A stretch of DNA of 64,000 nt from JAJCYK01 sp965224285 (GCA_965224285.1 OZ245043.1:1860001-1924000); one strand, 5' to 3'; positions 52,945 through 62,239 are shown, counted from the stretch's first letter. The notes: generated by a model not told the origin, from the sequence alone. Translations and numbers: made by a program.

Positions 52945-55389
52945 TTATTTACTCTTTTCTTGAATACCATTCAATAACTGTTCCAAACTGTATTCATCCG
53001 GCACTAATACCTCACGGGCTTTGCTCCCTTCGAAGGGGCCTACTATACCGGCGGCTTCCAATTGATCAATCAACCTGCCGGCGCGATTATATCCCAGTTT
53101 CAACTTTCTCTGGATCAGAGAGGTGCTTCCTTGCTGATGCAAAACAATAAGCCGGGCGGCATCTTCGAACATGGCATCCCTGTCGGCCAGATCTACTTCT
53201 GTGAGGCTGTCGCCGGATTCATCCCCCACAAATTCAGGCAGCAAATACGCTGAGTCGTAACCCCGCTGTTCTCCCACGAAATTACAAATTTCTTCTACTT
53301 CGGAAGTATCCACAAATGCACATTGCAGCCGGATGATATTGCTGTTCTGGGATAACAGCATATCTCCCATCCCCACTAATTGTTCAGCACCCCCAGTATC
53401 CAAAATGGTCCTGCTGTCCACTTTTGAAGTGACCCGGTATGAGAGGCGGGTGGGGAAGTTGGCTTTTATCAGGCCGGTAATTACGTTTACACTGGGTCGC
53501 TGAGTTGCCACCACCAGATGTATACCGATGGCCCTGGCTAACTGAGCTAATCGAGCAATGGGTTGCTCTACCTCTTTTCCAGCCACCATCATCAGGTCCG
53601 AAAGCTCGTCAATGACCAAAACTATATACGGCAGGAAACGATGGCCCTTGGTAGGAAGCAGTTTCCTCTTGATAAATTTGGCGTTGTATTCTTTAAGATT
53701 TCTGCAACCCGCTTCCTTCAACAAATCGTATCTGGCATCCATTTCCACACATAGAGAATTCAGGGTGTAAATGATCATCTTGGTTTCGGTGATGATAGCA
53801 TCATCTCCATTGGGCAACTTGGCCAAAAAGTGCCGCTCAAGCCTATTGAAAAGGGACAACTCCACTTTTTTGGGATCAACCAGCACAAATTTAAGTTGAG
53901 AGGGATGTTTTTTATAAATCAGGGAAGTAAGTAATACATTCAGTCCCACCGATTTTCCTTGTCCGGTGGCGCCAGCCATCAACAGGTGAGGCATTTTAGC
54001 CAGGTCGGAAACATAAACCTCATTGGATATAGTTTTACCCCATGCCACCGGCAATTCCATTTCGCTGCGGAGAAACTTTTCAGTGGACATCACCGAACGC
54101 ATAGATACCATCTCCCGGTTTTTATTAGGCACTTCAATCCCAATAGTACCTTTACCCGGTATGGGGGCAATGATCCTAATACCCAATGCCGCCAGGCTGA
54201 GGGCTATATCATCCTCAAGGTTTTTGATCTTTGAGATTTTGACCCCTGCTTCCGGTACAATCTCGTAAAGGGTTACTGTAGGACCTATAGTGGCTTTGAT
54301 ACTGCTGATTCCGATCTTAAAATTGATCAGGGTTTCGATAATCCTATCCTTCTTTTGCTCTAGTTCCTCCTTGCTTACCTGTACTTTTTCCGATGAGTGC
54401 TCATTGAGCAGTTCCAGTTTAGGATACTGATAACGGGGCAGGTCTAACTTAGGGTCATAGTTTTCCACCTGGTCGGCGGTTTCTTCCTGGATTTGTTCCT
54501 CAATCACATCCAATTCTAAATTAGGGGAATCAGGTTTCTCGGGCTCGACATGACCAGGCTCCACGTCCAGAGCGATTTTAGGCTCCTCCTCAACCGGCCG
54601 GCCATTACTCTCTTTACCACCTGAATCAGACTGTCTGGATTCCAGCAAAATCTCTTCGCGGTCGGTATATACATCCAAAGGCTCTTCCTCCGGGTCAGAC
54701 TCCGGGTCTGAATGAGCAAGATGGCCCTGCACCGGTTGTACCGACTGGGATTCGGATTTGGTAAATTGAGGCAAGGAAAAATCAGTCCAAATCGAAGTAA
54801 TGTTGAAGTAGTAAATCACGAACACCAATAAGCTGATCAAGAGCACCAGGTAGGTACCCCAACCCATCAATCCATCCATTACCAGCGCCAATTCATATCC
54901 CAGACCTCCAGCCAGGAAGCCCACGCCCCCAAAATCATACTGAATCAGCAGATAGCCCAAAAACAGACATAACCAAAACACCACGAATAGGGAGGTACGT
55001 AAAGTAGTACCCCATGGCATCAGATCTTTCTTAAAGATAAAGCGGGCGCCAACTAAAAAAACCAGCAGGGGCACCACAAATCCCGCAATCCCAAACCAGC
55101 GGTAAATGAACACATATCCGCTTACCGCACCTAGCAATCCCAGCCAGTTCTTTACTTGCGGACCAATGGCTTTTAATCCCTCCCAGTTCAATGCTACACT
55201 ACCGATCAGACTTTGATCATCTTTGCCCGTGAGTAGAAAAGAGATGAACGAAATGGAAAGAAAAAAGGCCAATCCTAATAACAAGAATCCCAAGGCCAAA
55301 TGAAACCGCCGATCCTTAAAAAATACTGGTCCCTTCTTCCTGGTCTTTTTCTTAGTAGTTTTTTTCTTCTTATAAGTGTTCCGAGCCAT
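52945..55389 (-). CDS. ftsK: DNA translocase FtsK/SpoIIIE
   Basis: This 814-residue motor pumps DNA at the septum and activates XerCD at dif. A Lys-rich N-terminus (KKKKTTKKKTRKKG) precedes four or five membrane helices (residues about 30-195). An acidic linker of about 120 residues and the alpha domain (EIVPEAGVKISKIKNLEDDIA) follow. The beta domain has Walker A GATGQGKS near residue 468 and Walker B YIVLVIDELSDL near 593. The C-terminal gamma winged helix (STSLIQRKLKLGYNRAGRL) reads KOPS-like sites. Length is short compared with E. coli FtsK because of the short linker. Confidence 0.95.
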   Translation of the reverse strand: MARNTYKKKKTTKKKTRKKGPVFFKDRRFHLALGFLLLGLAFFLSISFISFLLTGKDDQSLIGSVALNWEGLKAIGPQVKNWLGLLGAVSGYVFIYRWFGIAGFVVPLLVFLVGARFIFKKDLMPWGTTLRTSLFVVFWLCLFLGYLLIQYDFGGVGFLAGGLGYELALVMDGLMGWGTYLVLLISLLVFVIYYFNITSIWTDFSLPQFTKSESQSVQPVQGHLAHSDPESDPEEEPLDVYTDREEILLESRQSDSGGKESNGRPVEEEPKIALDVEPGHVEPEKPDSPNLELDVIEEQIQEETADQVENYDPKLDLPRYQYPKLELLNEHSSEKVQVSKEELEQKKDRIIETLINFKIGISSIKATIGPTVTLYEIVPEAGVKISKIKNLEDDIALSLAALGIRIIAPIPGKGTIGIEVPNKNREMVSMRSVMSTEKFLRSEMELPVAWGKTISNEVYVSDLAKMPHLLMAGATGQGKSVGLNVLLTSLIYKKHPSQLKFVLVDPKKVELSLFNRLERHFLAKLPNGDDAIITETKMIIYTLNSLCVEMDARYDLLKEAGCRNLKEYNAKFIKRKLLPTKGHRFLPYIVLVIDELSDLMMVAGKEVEQPIARLAQLARAIGIHLVVATQRPSVNVITGLIKANFPTRLSYRVTSKVDSRTILDTGGAEQLVGMGDMLLSQNSNIIRLQCAFVDTSEVEEICNFVGEQRGYDSAYLLPEFVGDESGDSLTEVDLADRDAMFEDAARLIVLHQQGSTSLIQRKLKLGYNRAGRLIDQLEAAGIVGPFEGSKAREVLVPDEYSLEQLLNGIQEKSK

Positions 55390-55451
55390 AAAATCGGTCG
55401 ATCGCTACAATGATGACGCTAATTGTTGCGAATTTATTATTTGTAAATAAA

Positions 55452-55459
55452 CAAAGCTA
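55452..55459 (-). promoter_or_regulatory. Bacteroidota -7 promoter element (TAGCTTTG) for ftsK
   Basis: This is an exact TAnnTTTG on the minus strand, 62 bp upstream of the ftsK ATG in a 76 bp spacer after pyrD. No TTG at the standard distance was found. Confidence 0.3.
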
Positions 55460-55465
55460 GCAAAT

Positions 55466-56527
55466 TTATTCAATTGATCGGTGCTGGAGCCCCTCCATCT
55501 TGTGTACCAGATGCTCAGCCAATTCCCTCACTATTCCAGGGCCCCGATATATCAGGCCGGTGTATACTTGCACCAAACTGGCTCCCGCCTGGATCTTTTC
55601 CCAGGCATCTGCTGCGGTAGTTATTCCGCCCACCCCTATTATAGGTATTTTCCCCTGTGATTTTTGATGGATATAGCGGATTATTTCCGTAGCTCTGGCG
55701 CTTAGTGGGGCGCCGCTAAGCCCACCGGCTCCGATGCGTTTCAGTTGCTCTGCGGAGGTTTTAAGCCCTGAGCGTTCCACTGTAGTGTTAGTAGCCACAA
55801 TTCCGTCAATATTTGTTTCCTGTACGATCTCAATAATATCGTCTAACTGTGACCAGCTTAAATCAGGGGCTACCTTTAGCAGAATAGGCTTAGGAGGGCC
55901 TGTTTGATGATTTTCTCTTTGTAGAATAGTTAGCAACTCTGTCAGTGGTTCTCGTTCTTGTAGTTCCCGTAGCCCGGGGGTATTGGGAGAACTGACGTTG
56001 ACTACAAAGTAATCTACATAATGGTATAGTGACCGGAAACATTTGAGATAATCCTCATGGGCCTGTTGGTTGGAGGTATCTTTATTTTTTCCAATATTTC
56101 CCCCGATGATAATTTGCTTAGATCTGGTTCTCAATCGCTTGACCGCCTCCTCAATTCCTGAGTTATTAAAACCCATACGATTGATCAAAGCATTATCGGC
56201 AGGCAACCTGAATAATCGCGGCCTGGGGTTTCCAATTTGTGGTCTGGGGGTTACCGTACCTATCTCCACAAACCCAAAACCCAAGTCTGCCAACGGACCT
56301 ATCAGTTTCGCATCCTTATCAAATCCTGCTGCCACCCCGACGGGATTGGGAAACTTGATCCCGAATAGACTACGCTCCAGTTTCGGAACAGACTGGCCGT
56401 ATAATTTTCGAACCAAGGCAGATACTCCAGGTATCCTATACAACAAGGTAATTACGAAAAAGGTGAGTTGATGGGCGGTCTCGGCCGGAAGCAAAAAAAA
56501 TAAGGGACGCAGCAGGGCTTGGTACAC
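55466..56527 (-). CDS. pyrD: Dihydroorotate dehydrogenase (quinone), class 2
   Basis: This 353-residue flavoprotein oxidises dihydroorotate and passes electrons to quinone at the inner membrane. The N-terminal helical extension (LLRPLFFLLPAETAHQLTFFV) that inserts in the membrane, FPNPVGVAAGFDKDA, and VNVSSPNTPGLRELQ with the catalytic Ser mark class 2. GAGGLSGAPLSARATEII and VGGITTAADAWEKI bind FMN phosphate. The start is GTG at 56527, overlapping only the less likely TTG start of the divergent membrane gene. Confidence 0.95.
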   Translation of the reverse strand: MYQALLRPLFFLLPAETAHQLTFFVITLLYRIPGVSALVRKLYGQSVPKLERSLFGIKFPNPVGVAAGFDKDAKLIGPLADLGFGFVEIGTVTPRPQIGNPRPRLFRLPADNALINRMGFNNSGIEEAVKRLRTRSKQIIIGGNIGKNKDTSNQQAHEDYLKCFRSLYHYVDYFVVNVSSPNTPGLRELQEREPLTELLTILQRENHQTGPPKPILLKVAPDLSWSQLDDIIEIVQETNIDGIVATNTTVERSGLKTSAEQLKRIGAGGLSGAPLSARATEIIRYIHQKSQGKIPIIGVGGITTAADAWEKIQAGASLVQVYTGLIYRGPGIVRELAEHLVHKMEGLQHRSIE

Positions 56528-56569
56528 AGCGAGATTTTGAAACCAAAATTAAGCAATATTATTGATGGT

Positions 56570-57322
56570 ATGCTAATGCCTGACAGCTATTGCGGTATGA
56601 CAGGAATTTCCTATTTTAGCTATACCGTGGATTTGCTATTCATCATATACTCTTTGGGCTGTATTCTTCTGGTACTGTGGGGATTGATGAGATGTGGATT
56701 ATTAAATCGCTGGATCATATTGATAGTGGCCGTCTGGTTGTTGGCCCAGGTGGCTTTAAGCGCCTCCGGGTTTCTGGCTAATTTTGATACCTTTCCGCCC
56801 CGCATGCTGCTGGTATTGCTTATTCCTATGATCGCTACGGTGGTATTCCTGTGGTCAGCCAAGTCACATGTATTTGTTAAAAGAATACCGCCTAATTGGC
56901 CGGTAACCATGCAGTCCTTCCGGGTTGGGGTTGAGTTATTCCTGTGGTGGGCCTTTATAAATCAGCTGTTGCCCCGGCAAATGACCTTCGAGGGCTTTAA
57001 TATGGATATTCTGGTAGGGCTGACGGCTCCAGCGGTATCCCTGCTGTGGTTACGCTGGAAGGAATATCCAAAACTAGTCATCGCCTGGAACATAGTTGGC
57101 CTGCTGATCCTATTCAATATCGTGATCATCGCGATCCTTTCCATGCCCACCCCCATGCGTTATTTTGATAATGAACCCGCCAATACCCTGGTAGCCTCAT
57201 TTCCCTGGGTAATGTTGCCGGGCATCCTGGTAGCCTTAGCTTTTTTCCTACATATTTTCTCTATCAAGCAAATGCTTTGGAAGCTCAGATTGAACAAAGA
57301 CGCTTATGAGACTTCGGATTAG
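56570..57322 (+). CDS. Membrane protein of unknown function
   Basis: I recognise no family in this protein of about 250 residues. It has seven or eight membrane helices, including VDLLFIIYSLGCILLVLW, WIILIVAVWLLAQVALS, MLLVLLIPMIATVVFLW and FPWVMLPGILVALAFFLHIF, and short loops. FFPPRM-like and NQLLPRQMTFEG loops carry few charges. An upstream TTG at 56519 would overlap pyrD; I prefer the ATG at 56570, and ATGs at 56576 or 56597 are possible. A 158 bp spacer separates it from the amidohydrolase gene. Confidence 0.65.
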   Translation: MLMPDSYCGMTGISYFSYTVDLLFIIYSLGCILLVLWGLMRCGLLNRWIILIVAVWLLAQVALSASGFLANFDTFPPRMLLVLLIPMIATVVFLWSAKSHVFVKRIPPNWPVTMQSFRVGVELFLWWAFINQLLPRQMTFEGFNMDILVGLTAPAVSLLWLRWKEYPKLVIAWNIVGLLILFNIVIIAILSMPTPMRYFDNEPANTLVASFPWVMLPGILVALAFFLHIFSIKQMLWKLRLNKDAYETSD

Positions 57323-57480
57323 GCTCTGATTTGTGAAATAAGGAGATCAGCCCCTGAAAGGTAGTAGGGATTCGGGTCACGTAACGCTTTGCCGGTAAAA
57401 GTGACGAATTCCGATATGCTTGGCTACAGCTTGATTCCACCCCCAATTTATAGTTACTTAGTTTCAGTTAACGATCCATT

Positions 57481-58935
57481 ATGAGACTAAGCCTGCTAAT
57501 ACCCATAACCTTTTTATTGTTTATAAGGTGTCAGCCAGATGGTGAACTCTTTCCTGAGTCACTGATCATCGAACACGTCACCACTATCGACGCCGTACAA
57601 GGTAAACGGGGTGATCAAACCGTAATCATTAAATCAGGTAAGATATTTCGGATTGCGCCCTCCGGCGAAATCAAACTGCACAGTGATAACCAAATTATTG
57701 ATGGCTCGCGTAAATATCTAATACCAGGCCTATGGGATGCCCATGTACATTTTGCTTTCATTGAGGAGTTAGCGCCCTTCATGTTTGATCTATTCCTGGT
57801 TAACGGCGTAACCAGCGTCCGCGACACCGGAGGCCGCATAGATTTTGTAAAGAAATGGAAGGATGCTGCATTGGCTGATCCACTAAGAGCTCCCAGAGTG
57901 ATGATAGCAGGTCCATTGATCGACGGGCTGCCCAATGTTTATGACGGCAGTACACCATTTAGGCCTGCATTATCTCAAGGTGTAGCCGACAACGATGCAG
58001 CCGTTGCTTTGGTCAATCGTCTGGATAGTATGGAAGTGGATTTTCTTAAAGCCTATGAGATGCTTACACCATCTCAATTTAGGGCCATTACCCAACGAGC
58101 CCGGGAATTAAACCTAAAAGTTACCGGACACGTCCCCTTGAGTATGGATGTGATCAGCGCCAGTAATGCGGGATTAAACAGTATGGAACACCTGCGTAAT
58201 TTGGAGATCTCCATAGCAGAAAATGCCCAGAAATTATGGGACCAGCGGCTGCAGATGTTACAGCAGGGTAAAGAAATGGATGGAGGAGACCTTCGCTCCG
58301 ACATTCATCAGGCACAACGGATCTATGCGATCAACCATCGGGATGAGTCCCGCATTGACACAGTACTTTCGGTTTTAGCTAAAAATCAAACCTGGCAAAT
58401 TCCCACCTTATCTATTAATACTGTACGTGCTGAACGGTTGTTTCTAGACCAGTCCCGGCAGGAGACCTTTAAGTACTTACCCCCGGCCATGGAAAAGGAA
58501 TGGCTGGATGGTACGCAATCGGTGGCACAACAACCGGTATCTGATTCAGCTCGGATTTTTGCTGATTGGTCTTTGGAGATGACTAAAAGAATTCAGGATG
58601 AAGGCATACCTTTAATGACTGGTACGGATTGCCCTATTTTCTTTTTAATGCCAGGCTACAGCCTGCACGACGAATTTATGTTGTTGGCCAAAGCAGGCCT
58701 GTCACCTATGGAGATTCTCTCCGCTTCGACCTATAACCCAGCCAAGTACTTTGAGATGGGGCATGAATTAGGGCTGATAAAAGCCGGATACTGGGCTGAT
58801 TTAGTGCTGCTGGATGAGGACCCTCTGTCAGATATCGAGAATACCCGCAAAATCCAGGCTGTATTCAAGCAAGGCAAATACTACAGCCGATCCGACCTGG
58901 ATGCTATACTGAACCGGTTGGACCAGGAAAGGTAG
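57481..58935 (+). CDS. Lipoprotein amidohydrolase (imidazolonepropionase-like)
   Basis: This 484-residue metal-dependent hydrolase has a lipoprotein signal (LLIPITFLLFIRC, Cys17). The TIM-barrel metal site shows in IPGLWDAHVHFAF (HxH), TGHVPLS, NSMEHLRN and MTGTDCPIFF (Asp). The Lys position in VDFLKAYEM may be carbamylated. YNPAKYFEMGHELGLIKAGYWADLVLLDEDPL is the usual C-terminal strand pair, split here in two motifs. Members act on peptide-like or cyclic amide substrates; this one should face the periplasm. It is the last gene before the repeat island. Confidence 0.87.
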   Translation: MRLSLLIPITFLLFIRCQPDGELFPESLIIEHVTTIDAVQGKRGDQTVIIKSGKIFRIAPSGEIKLHSDNQIIDGSRKYLIPGLWDAHVHFAFIEELAPFMFDLFLVNGVTSVRDTGGRIDFVKKWKDAALADPLRAPRVMIAGPLIDGLPNVYDGSTPFRPALSQGVADNDAAVALVNRLDSMEVDFLKAYEMLTPSQFRAITQRARELNLKVTGHVPLSMDVISASNAGLNSMEHLRNLEISIAENAQKLWDQRLQMLQQGKEMDGGDLRSDIHQAQRIYAINHRDESRIDTVLSVLAKNQTWQIPTLSINTVRAERLFLDQSRQETFKYLPPAMEKEWLDGTQSVAQQPVSDSARIFADWSLEMTKRIQDEGIPLMTGTDCPIFFLMPGYSLHDEFMLLAKAGLSPMEILSASTYNPAKYFEMGHELGLIKAGYWADLVLLDEDPLSDIENTRKIQAVFKQGKYYSRSDLDAILNRLDQER

Positions 58936-59054
58936 AGAGTGGAGATAATTTAGCAATGAGTGATGTAGGAGTATAACAGCAACTCTTCGAATCATCGCGC
59001 TAACTCTGCTGCTTAAATGAACTGCGCCCAACCCCCGTCTACACCCCACTAGAA

Positions 59055-59087
59055 GGTCATTGCGCGCGAAGCAAAGCAATCAGATCC
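59055..59087 (+). repeat. REP-like extragenic element
   Basis: GGTCATTGCGCGCGAAGCAA followed by AGCAATC resembles the widely scattered GTCATTGCGAGCGAAGC...GCAATC extragenic repeat of many bacteria. It is followed by CCAGAAACG (59086) and its near-inverse CGATTTCTGG (59109-59118). Confidence 0.55.
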
Positions 59088-59132
59088 AGAAACGGTCTTC
59101 ACTTTAAACGATTTCTGGCTTCACAAGTCCAC

Positions 59133-59147
59133 CTTCGGATTTCGCAC
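59133..59147 (+). repeat. CTTCGGATTTCGCAC repeat, copy 1
   Basis: The 15-mer occurs identically at 59546-59560, and an 11-base inverted match (GAAATCCGAAG) is at 60141-60151. Confidence 0.6.
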
Positions 59148-59166
59148 TCGCGCTGTTCGTTGACCA

Positions 59167-59381
59167 GTCACCTCGAGGTTGAATTTTTTCTACGAAAACA
59201 CACAAAATACCATGACGTGAGGGGGTATGAATAAGCTATAGTTGTTGATGTAGTGGTCATCTGGAGCAGCGATCAATAGTTAATCTACCATAATAGTCAC
59301 TCGGCGCAGCCAAGCGACTGAGTTATGTAAATGTTTTACAATCAGATACTTATATTAACACGTCATAAGCACCGAAGTGGA
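59167..59381 (+). repeat. Left arm of long inverted repeat
   Basis: The outer part begins GTCACCTCGAGGTTGAATTT and the inner part includes a 26 bp core at 59296-59321. Read in reverse complement the arm aligns with 60213-60408. The core matches at 24 of 26 bases, the outer 55 bp and inner 55 bp are clearly similar, and the middle is diverged. Confidence 0.7.
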
Positions 59382-59545
59382 AGGGTTTTTTAGGTTGACT
59401 AGCACCCTAATGGTTAAATGTCGCCAAACCAGCTAGATCCTGCTATTCACTTAGAAGATTTCTCGGCAAGCTCGAAGCGACCCCAGGGTGGTTAATGTCG
59501 TATACTGAAATTCTGGCACTAATGCAATAGTTAAGTAAACGCCAA

Positions 59546-59560
59546 CTTCGGATTTCGCAC
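59546..59560 (+). repeat. CTTCGGATTTCGCAC repeat, copy 2
   Basis: Identical to the 15-mer at 59133-59147, between the arms of the inverted repeat. Confidence 0.6.
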
Positions 59561-59681
59561 TGTGTATTCTTACCTGATATTAGGGCGTATTCACCGTATT
59601 AAAATGTTGACTTTACTTTACTTGGATGATCAGTTATTATCATGTTAGAATTGATGCTCTTGAGGTTTCGTCCTGCAACAA

Positions 59682-59727
59682 CGAGTTAAAAACTCGGAAC
59701 TCTGGCATCCGCGTTTTCAATCGCGGA
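59682..59727. repeat. Two adjacent perfect hairpins
   Basis: CGAGTT-AAA-AACTCG (59682-59696) is followed after 11 bases by TCCGCG-TTTTCAAT-CGCGGA (59708-59727). They lie at the centre of the inverted-repeat element. Confidence 0.55.
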
Positions 59728-60193
59728 CGATATATTCCTGAGATGGCGCTCTACCTCTGGCTTAAGTTTAGCTTGCTTAACTTAGGCCGCACAGGCCGGG
59801 AAAGTTTTTAACTTTTAATTATTACGACCAATTAAATAACCCAGAGCTGGAGAAAGGGGCCAAATTGCAAACTTGACCCAGGTAGGTTGGATCCAGCATA
59901 GTTGTCACCCGGAATATCCGAGCTTGAATTTTGCATATAATTCATAAACAGACATTTACCCTATCGACTAAGTCAGGAATCGGTAAGGAATTCACAACCC
60001 ATGCAATTGAGTTTAGCTATAAAGAAAGGATGCCTTATTATCCCGAAAGCAGATATTGGGATGTAGGGGTACTCACGAACTATCGGACTCAGGGGTACCT
60101 TCCTCCTTGGGCGGCGAAGCAAAAAGTCAGCGCGAAGGAAGAAATCCGAAGTGCAACCCATTTCAGGACAAGACAATTGACAAATTAAATAAT

Positions 60194-60223
60194 AGGATCT
60201 CTCGGCTCCGCTGCTTATGACGT
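60194..60223 (-). repeat. Degenerate REP-like element (ATCTCTCGGCTCCGCTGC)
   Basis: It resembles the GTCATCTCGAGCG...GAGAGATC type of extragenic palindrome in reverse orientation and leads into the right arm of the long inverted repeat. Confidence 0.45.
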
Positions 60224-60408
60224 ATTTTAGCAAGTAACTGATTATAAATTATTTACGAAATCAGTCGCTTGGCTTTGCCGAGTGACGAATAAACATGATA
60301 ACCATCTGTATGACCTGATGATTATAATATACTGAGGCCAATTTTTCGATCTTTACGTCATACTAGTTTGGTGTGTTTTGGAATCAAAAAATTCTACCTC
60401 GAGATGAC
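60213..60408 (-). repeat. Right arm of long inverted repeat
   Basis: Inverse of the left arm. It contains the 26 bp core at 60261-60286 and ends with ACCTCGAGATGAC (60396-60408), matching the left arm's outer end. About 830 bp lie between the arms. Confidence 0.7.
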
Positions 60409-60454
60409 CCTGACGGATCAAATTCGTATTTCCACATTCGTAATCCGTAATTGA

Positions 60455-61555
60455 TCAAAGTGTCGGGATCTTCAAATAAACCGTAGTCCCTTTATCGATG
60501 GTAGACTGCAACTTTACCGTACCCTTCAGCTTCTCCACCGTTTCTTTTACGATATAAAGCCCTAAGCCGCTGCCGTGATTGGTATCGGTAGCCCGGTAAA
60601 ACATGCGGAAAACACTATTCAGATGTTCACTAGGGATTCCCATGCCGTTGTCGGTGATGGTGATGTGAGCGTACTTGGGTTTCACCTGGATATCCACCGA
60701 AACTTTTGGCCTCTTGCCATTGTGGTAGCGAATGGCATTGGAAATCAGGTTATTGAAGATCACCTTCAATCGGCTTTCATCCGAATAAAAAGGTTTTTGC
60801 TGTTCAATATTGATCTCTTTACTAACTGCTTTATGGTCAATATAGTTAAGTTGTTCAAAAATATCTGATAGCATTTGCTCAAAAGGTATCTCGGTTTTAT
60901 TCAACTCCAGCCGGGCATTGCGGGAGAGGTTGAGAATATCCTTGATAAACAGATCCTGTTGGGTAACGCTTTTGGATATCATATCCAGGTATTGGGTGAT
61001 CATATCCCTGTCTTTCTCATTCTTAGCCAGGTTTAATAATCCCAGTACGGAGCTAATGGGCGCTCTGAGGTCATGGGATACGCTATAAACAAAACTATCC
61101 AGTTCTTCATTGGTTTTGCGCAACTGCCGGTTGATACTGCGGGTGTTCTGTTCTGCGGTCTTGCGGATGCGGATCTCTTCGTGTAATTCCTTGGTGCGTT
61201 CTGTTACGGTGGCCTCCAGTTTTTCGTTAAACTCTTCTACTGACTTCTGCGCTTCCTGTCGTTCCTTAACGGTAGTGGTAAGCACCACGGTACTGATACA
61301 AAACACCCCTATAAAAATTTGCAGCATCAATAGACTATGCTGGCTGGACTCCATCACAAAGGGGCCTCTTCCTTCCAAGGTAAAGAGTACTGCTAATAAG
61401 GACACCAACAAAATGCCGGAAATCGAAAGTTGTAAGTTAAAACGAAAGGCCACCCAGAGAAAAAAGGAATTACCAAGTAGGGGAACGATTTGGCCATGAT
61501 AGGAGCAAAGTAAGGTACCGAAGACAATATCAATACTGTAAGCAGACATAAACAA
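60455..61555 (-). pseudogene. Sensor histidine kinase, catalytic half of a frameshifted gene
   Basis: Only about 61465 down to 60455 is meaningful in this frame; the first 30 residues of the open frame are a shadow of the MASE1 half. It resumes at SFFLWVAFRFNLQLS, the end of the MASE1 domain. Two hydrophobic segments, a coiled coil (EFNEKLEATVTERTKELHEEI), HisKA with the phospho-acceptor His in VSHDLRAPISS, and the HATPase domain with NNLISNAIRYHN, DNGMGIP and GSGLGLYIVKE follow. All kinase residues are intact. No receiver domain is attached and no response regulator is adjacent. Broken from its sensor by a one-base change (61460-61465), or a sequencing error. Confidence 0.8.
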
Positions 61556-62154
61556 AATACCGCAACCTCCATAGCGATAGAGCGATCCCAGTTAAAAACA
61601 AACGGCCGAAACCAGGACAGAATAAATGGAGTGAAGAGCAGAATACCTACCATATCTGCCAAAACCCACAATAACCAATGCAGCAATATTCCCGAGCTCA
61701 CTTCTCCCGCCAAGCCCAGGAAAAGGGTGCGGAAGGTGGCCCCGAACAATCCTGTGATTAGTGCAATACCCATAAATTTGAAAGTATCGCCAGCTCTGCC
61801 AAACAACTCTTTCTTCTTAAAGAACTCCATTACCAGTCGGTGTCCCAGGAGTATCTCAAATAATAGGGTAAGGCTTAAAATAATCCCTACCAGCACTGCG
61901 TTCCAGCCAAGCCGTCCATCAACAGCATAAGCCCAGGTGTAGCCAATTAATGACCCTGAGGCAATCGCCGGCCAGATCTCTTTGCCATAAAGGAAAACTA
62001 TAGCCAACCCGATCCCGGTTGCCGGCAATATCGGAGTGACCTGAATGTCCCTGAAAGTCAACAAATTACCCCCATAAACCACCAAGAAAAAGATTGAGGC
62101 CATAACCACAACCCGGAGGTCACTGCGGTCAATTTGCAGGGAGATGGGTTTCAT
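61393..62154 (-). pseudogene. MASE1 sensor half of a frameshifted histidine kinase
   Basis: This 253-residue frame gives a typical MASE1 integral membrane sensor: GGNLLTFRDIQVTPILPATGIGLA as adjoining pieces, FLYGKEIWPAIASGSLIG, GALFGATFRTLF-like helices and WVLADMVGILLFTPFIL. It should continue as IPFFLWVAFRF but instead reads IPFFSGWPFVLT, then stops at 61393. Adding one T to the six-T run (minus strand, 61460-61465) restores one continuous kinase of about 565 residues ending at 60455. A TAnnTTTG element lies 37 bp upstream of the ATG. Confidence 0.8.
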
Positions 62155-62191
62155 ATAAAGGAATTCCAGCTAAGGGGAACGTTTCAAGAGG

Positions 62192-62199
62192 CAAAAATA
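62192..62199 (-). promoter_or_regulatory. Bacteroidota -7 promoter element (TATTTTTG) for the MASE1 kinase
   Basis: This is an exact TAnnTTTG on the minus strand, 37 bp before the ATG at 62154. The -33 region is not clear. A 7 bp inverted repeat (62240-62257) lies about 40 bp further upstream. Confidence 0.4.
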
Positions 62200-62239
62200 C
62201 GGTTTATTCCGCTCCGGAAGGCTGTGGATATACCTGCTG

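Larger units (their letters stand above)
58936..60454. other. Gene-free repeat island of 1.5 kb
   Basis: No convincing gene is present. Short frames at 59626-59811 and 59931-60188 run across repeats and have no recognisable domain. The stretch instead holds a diverged long inverted repeat (59167-59381 against 60213-60408), several copies of a CTTCGGATTTC motif in both orientations, tandem hairpins and two degenerate REP-like elements. It separates the plus-strand amidohydrolase from the minus-strand kinase, so it lies between convergent genes. Confidence 0.8.

Noticed and set aside
59626..59811. 61-residue plus-strand frame over the tandem hairpins
   Set aside because: The sequence is explained by palindromes; no start context or family resemblance.
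59931..60188. 85-residue plus-strand frame in the repeat island
   Set aside because: No domain or signal, crosses a CTTCGGATTTC repeat copy, and has no promoter; composition looks random.
58936..60454. CRISPR array or tRNA cluster in the gene-free island
   Set aside because: Repeats are few, diverged and in both orientations without regular spacers; no cloverleaf sequence was found.
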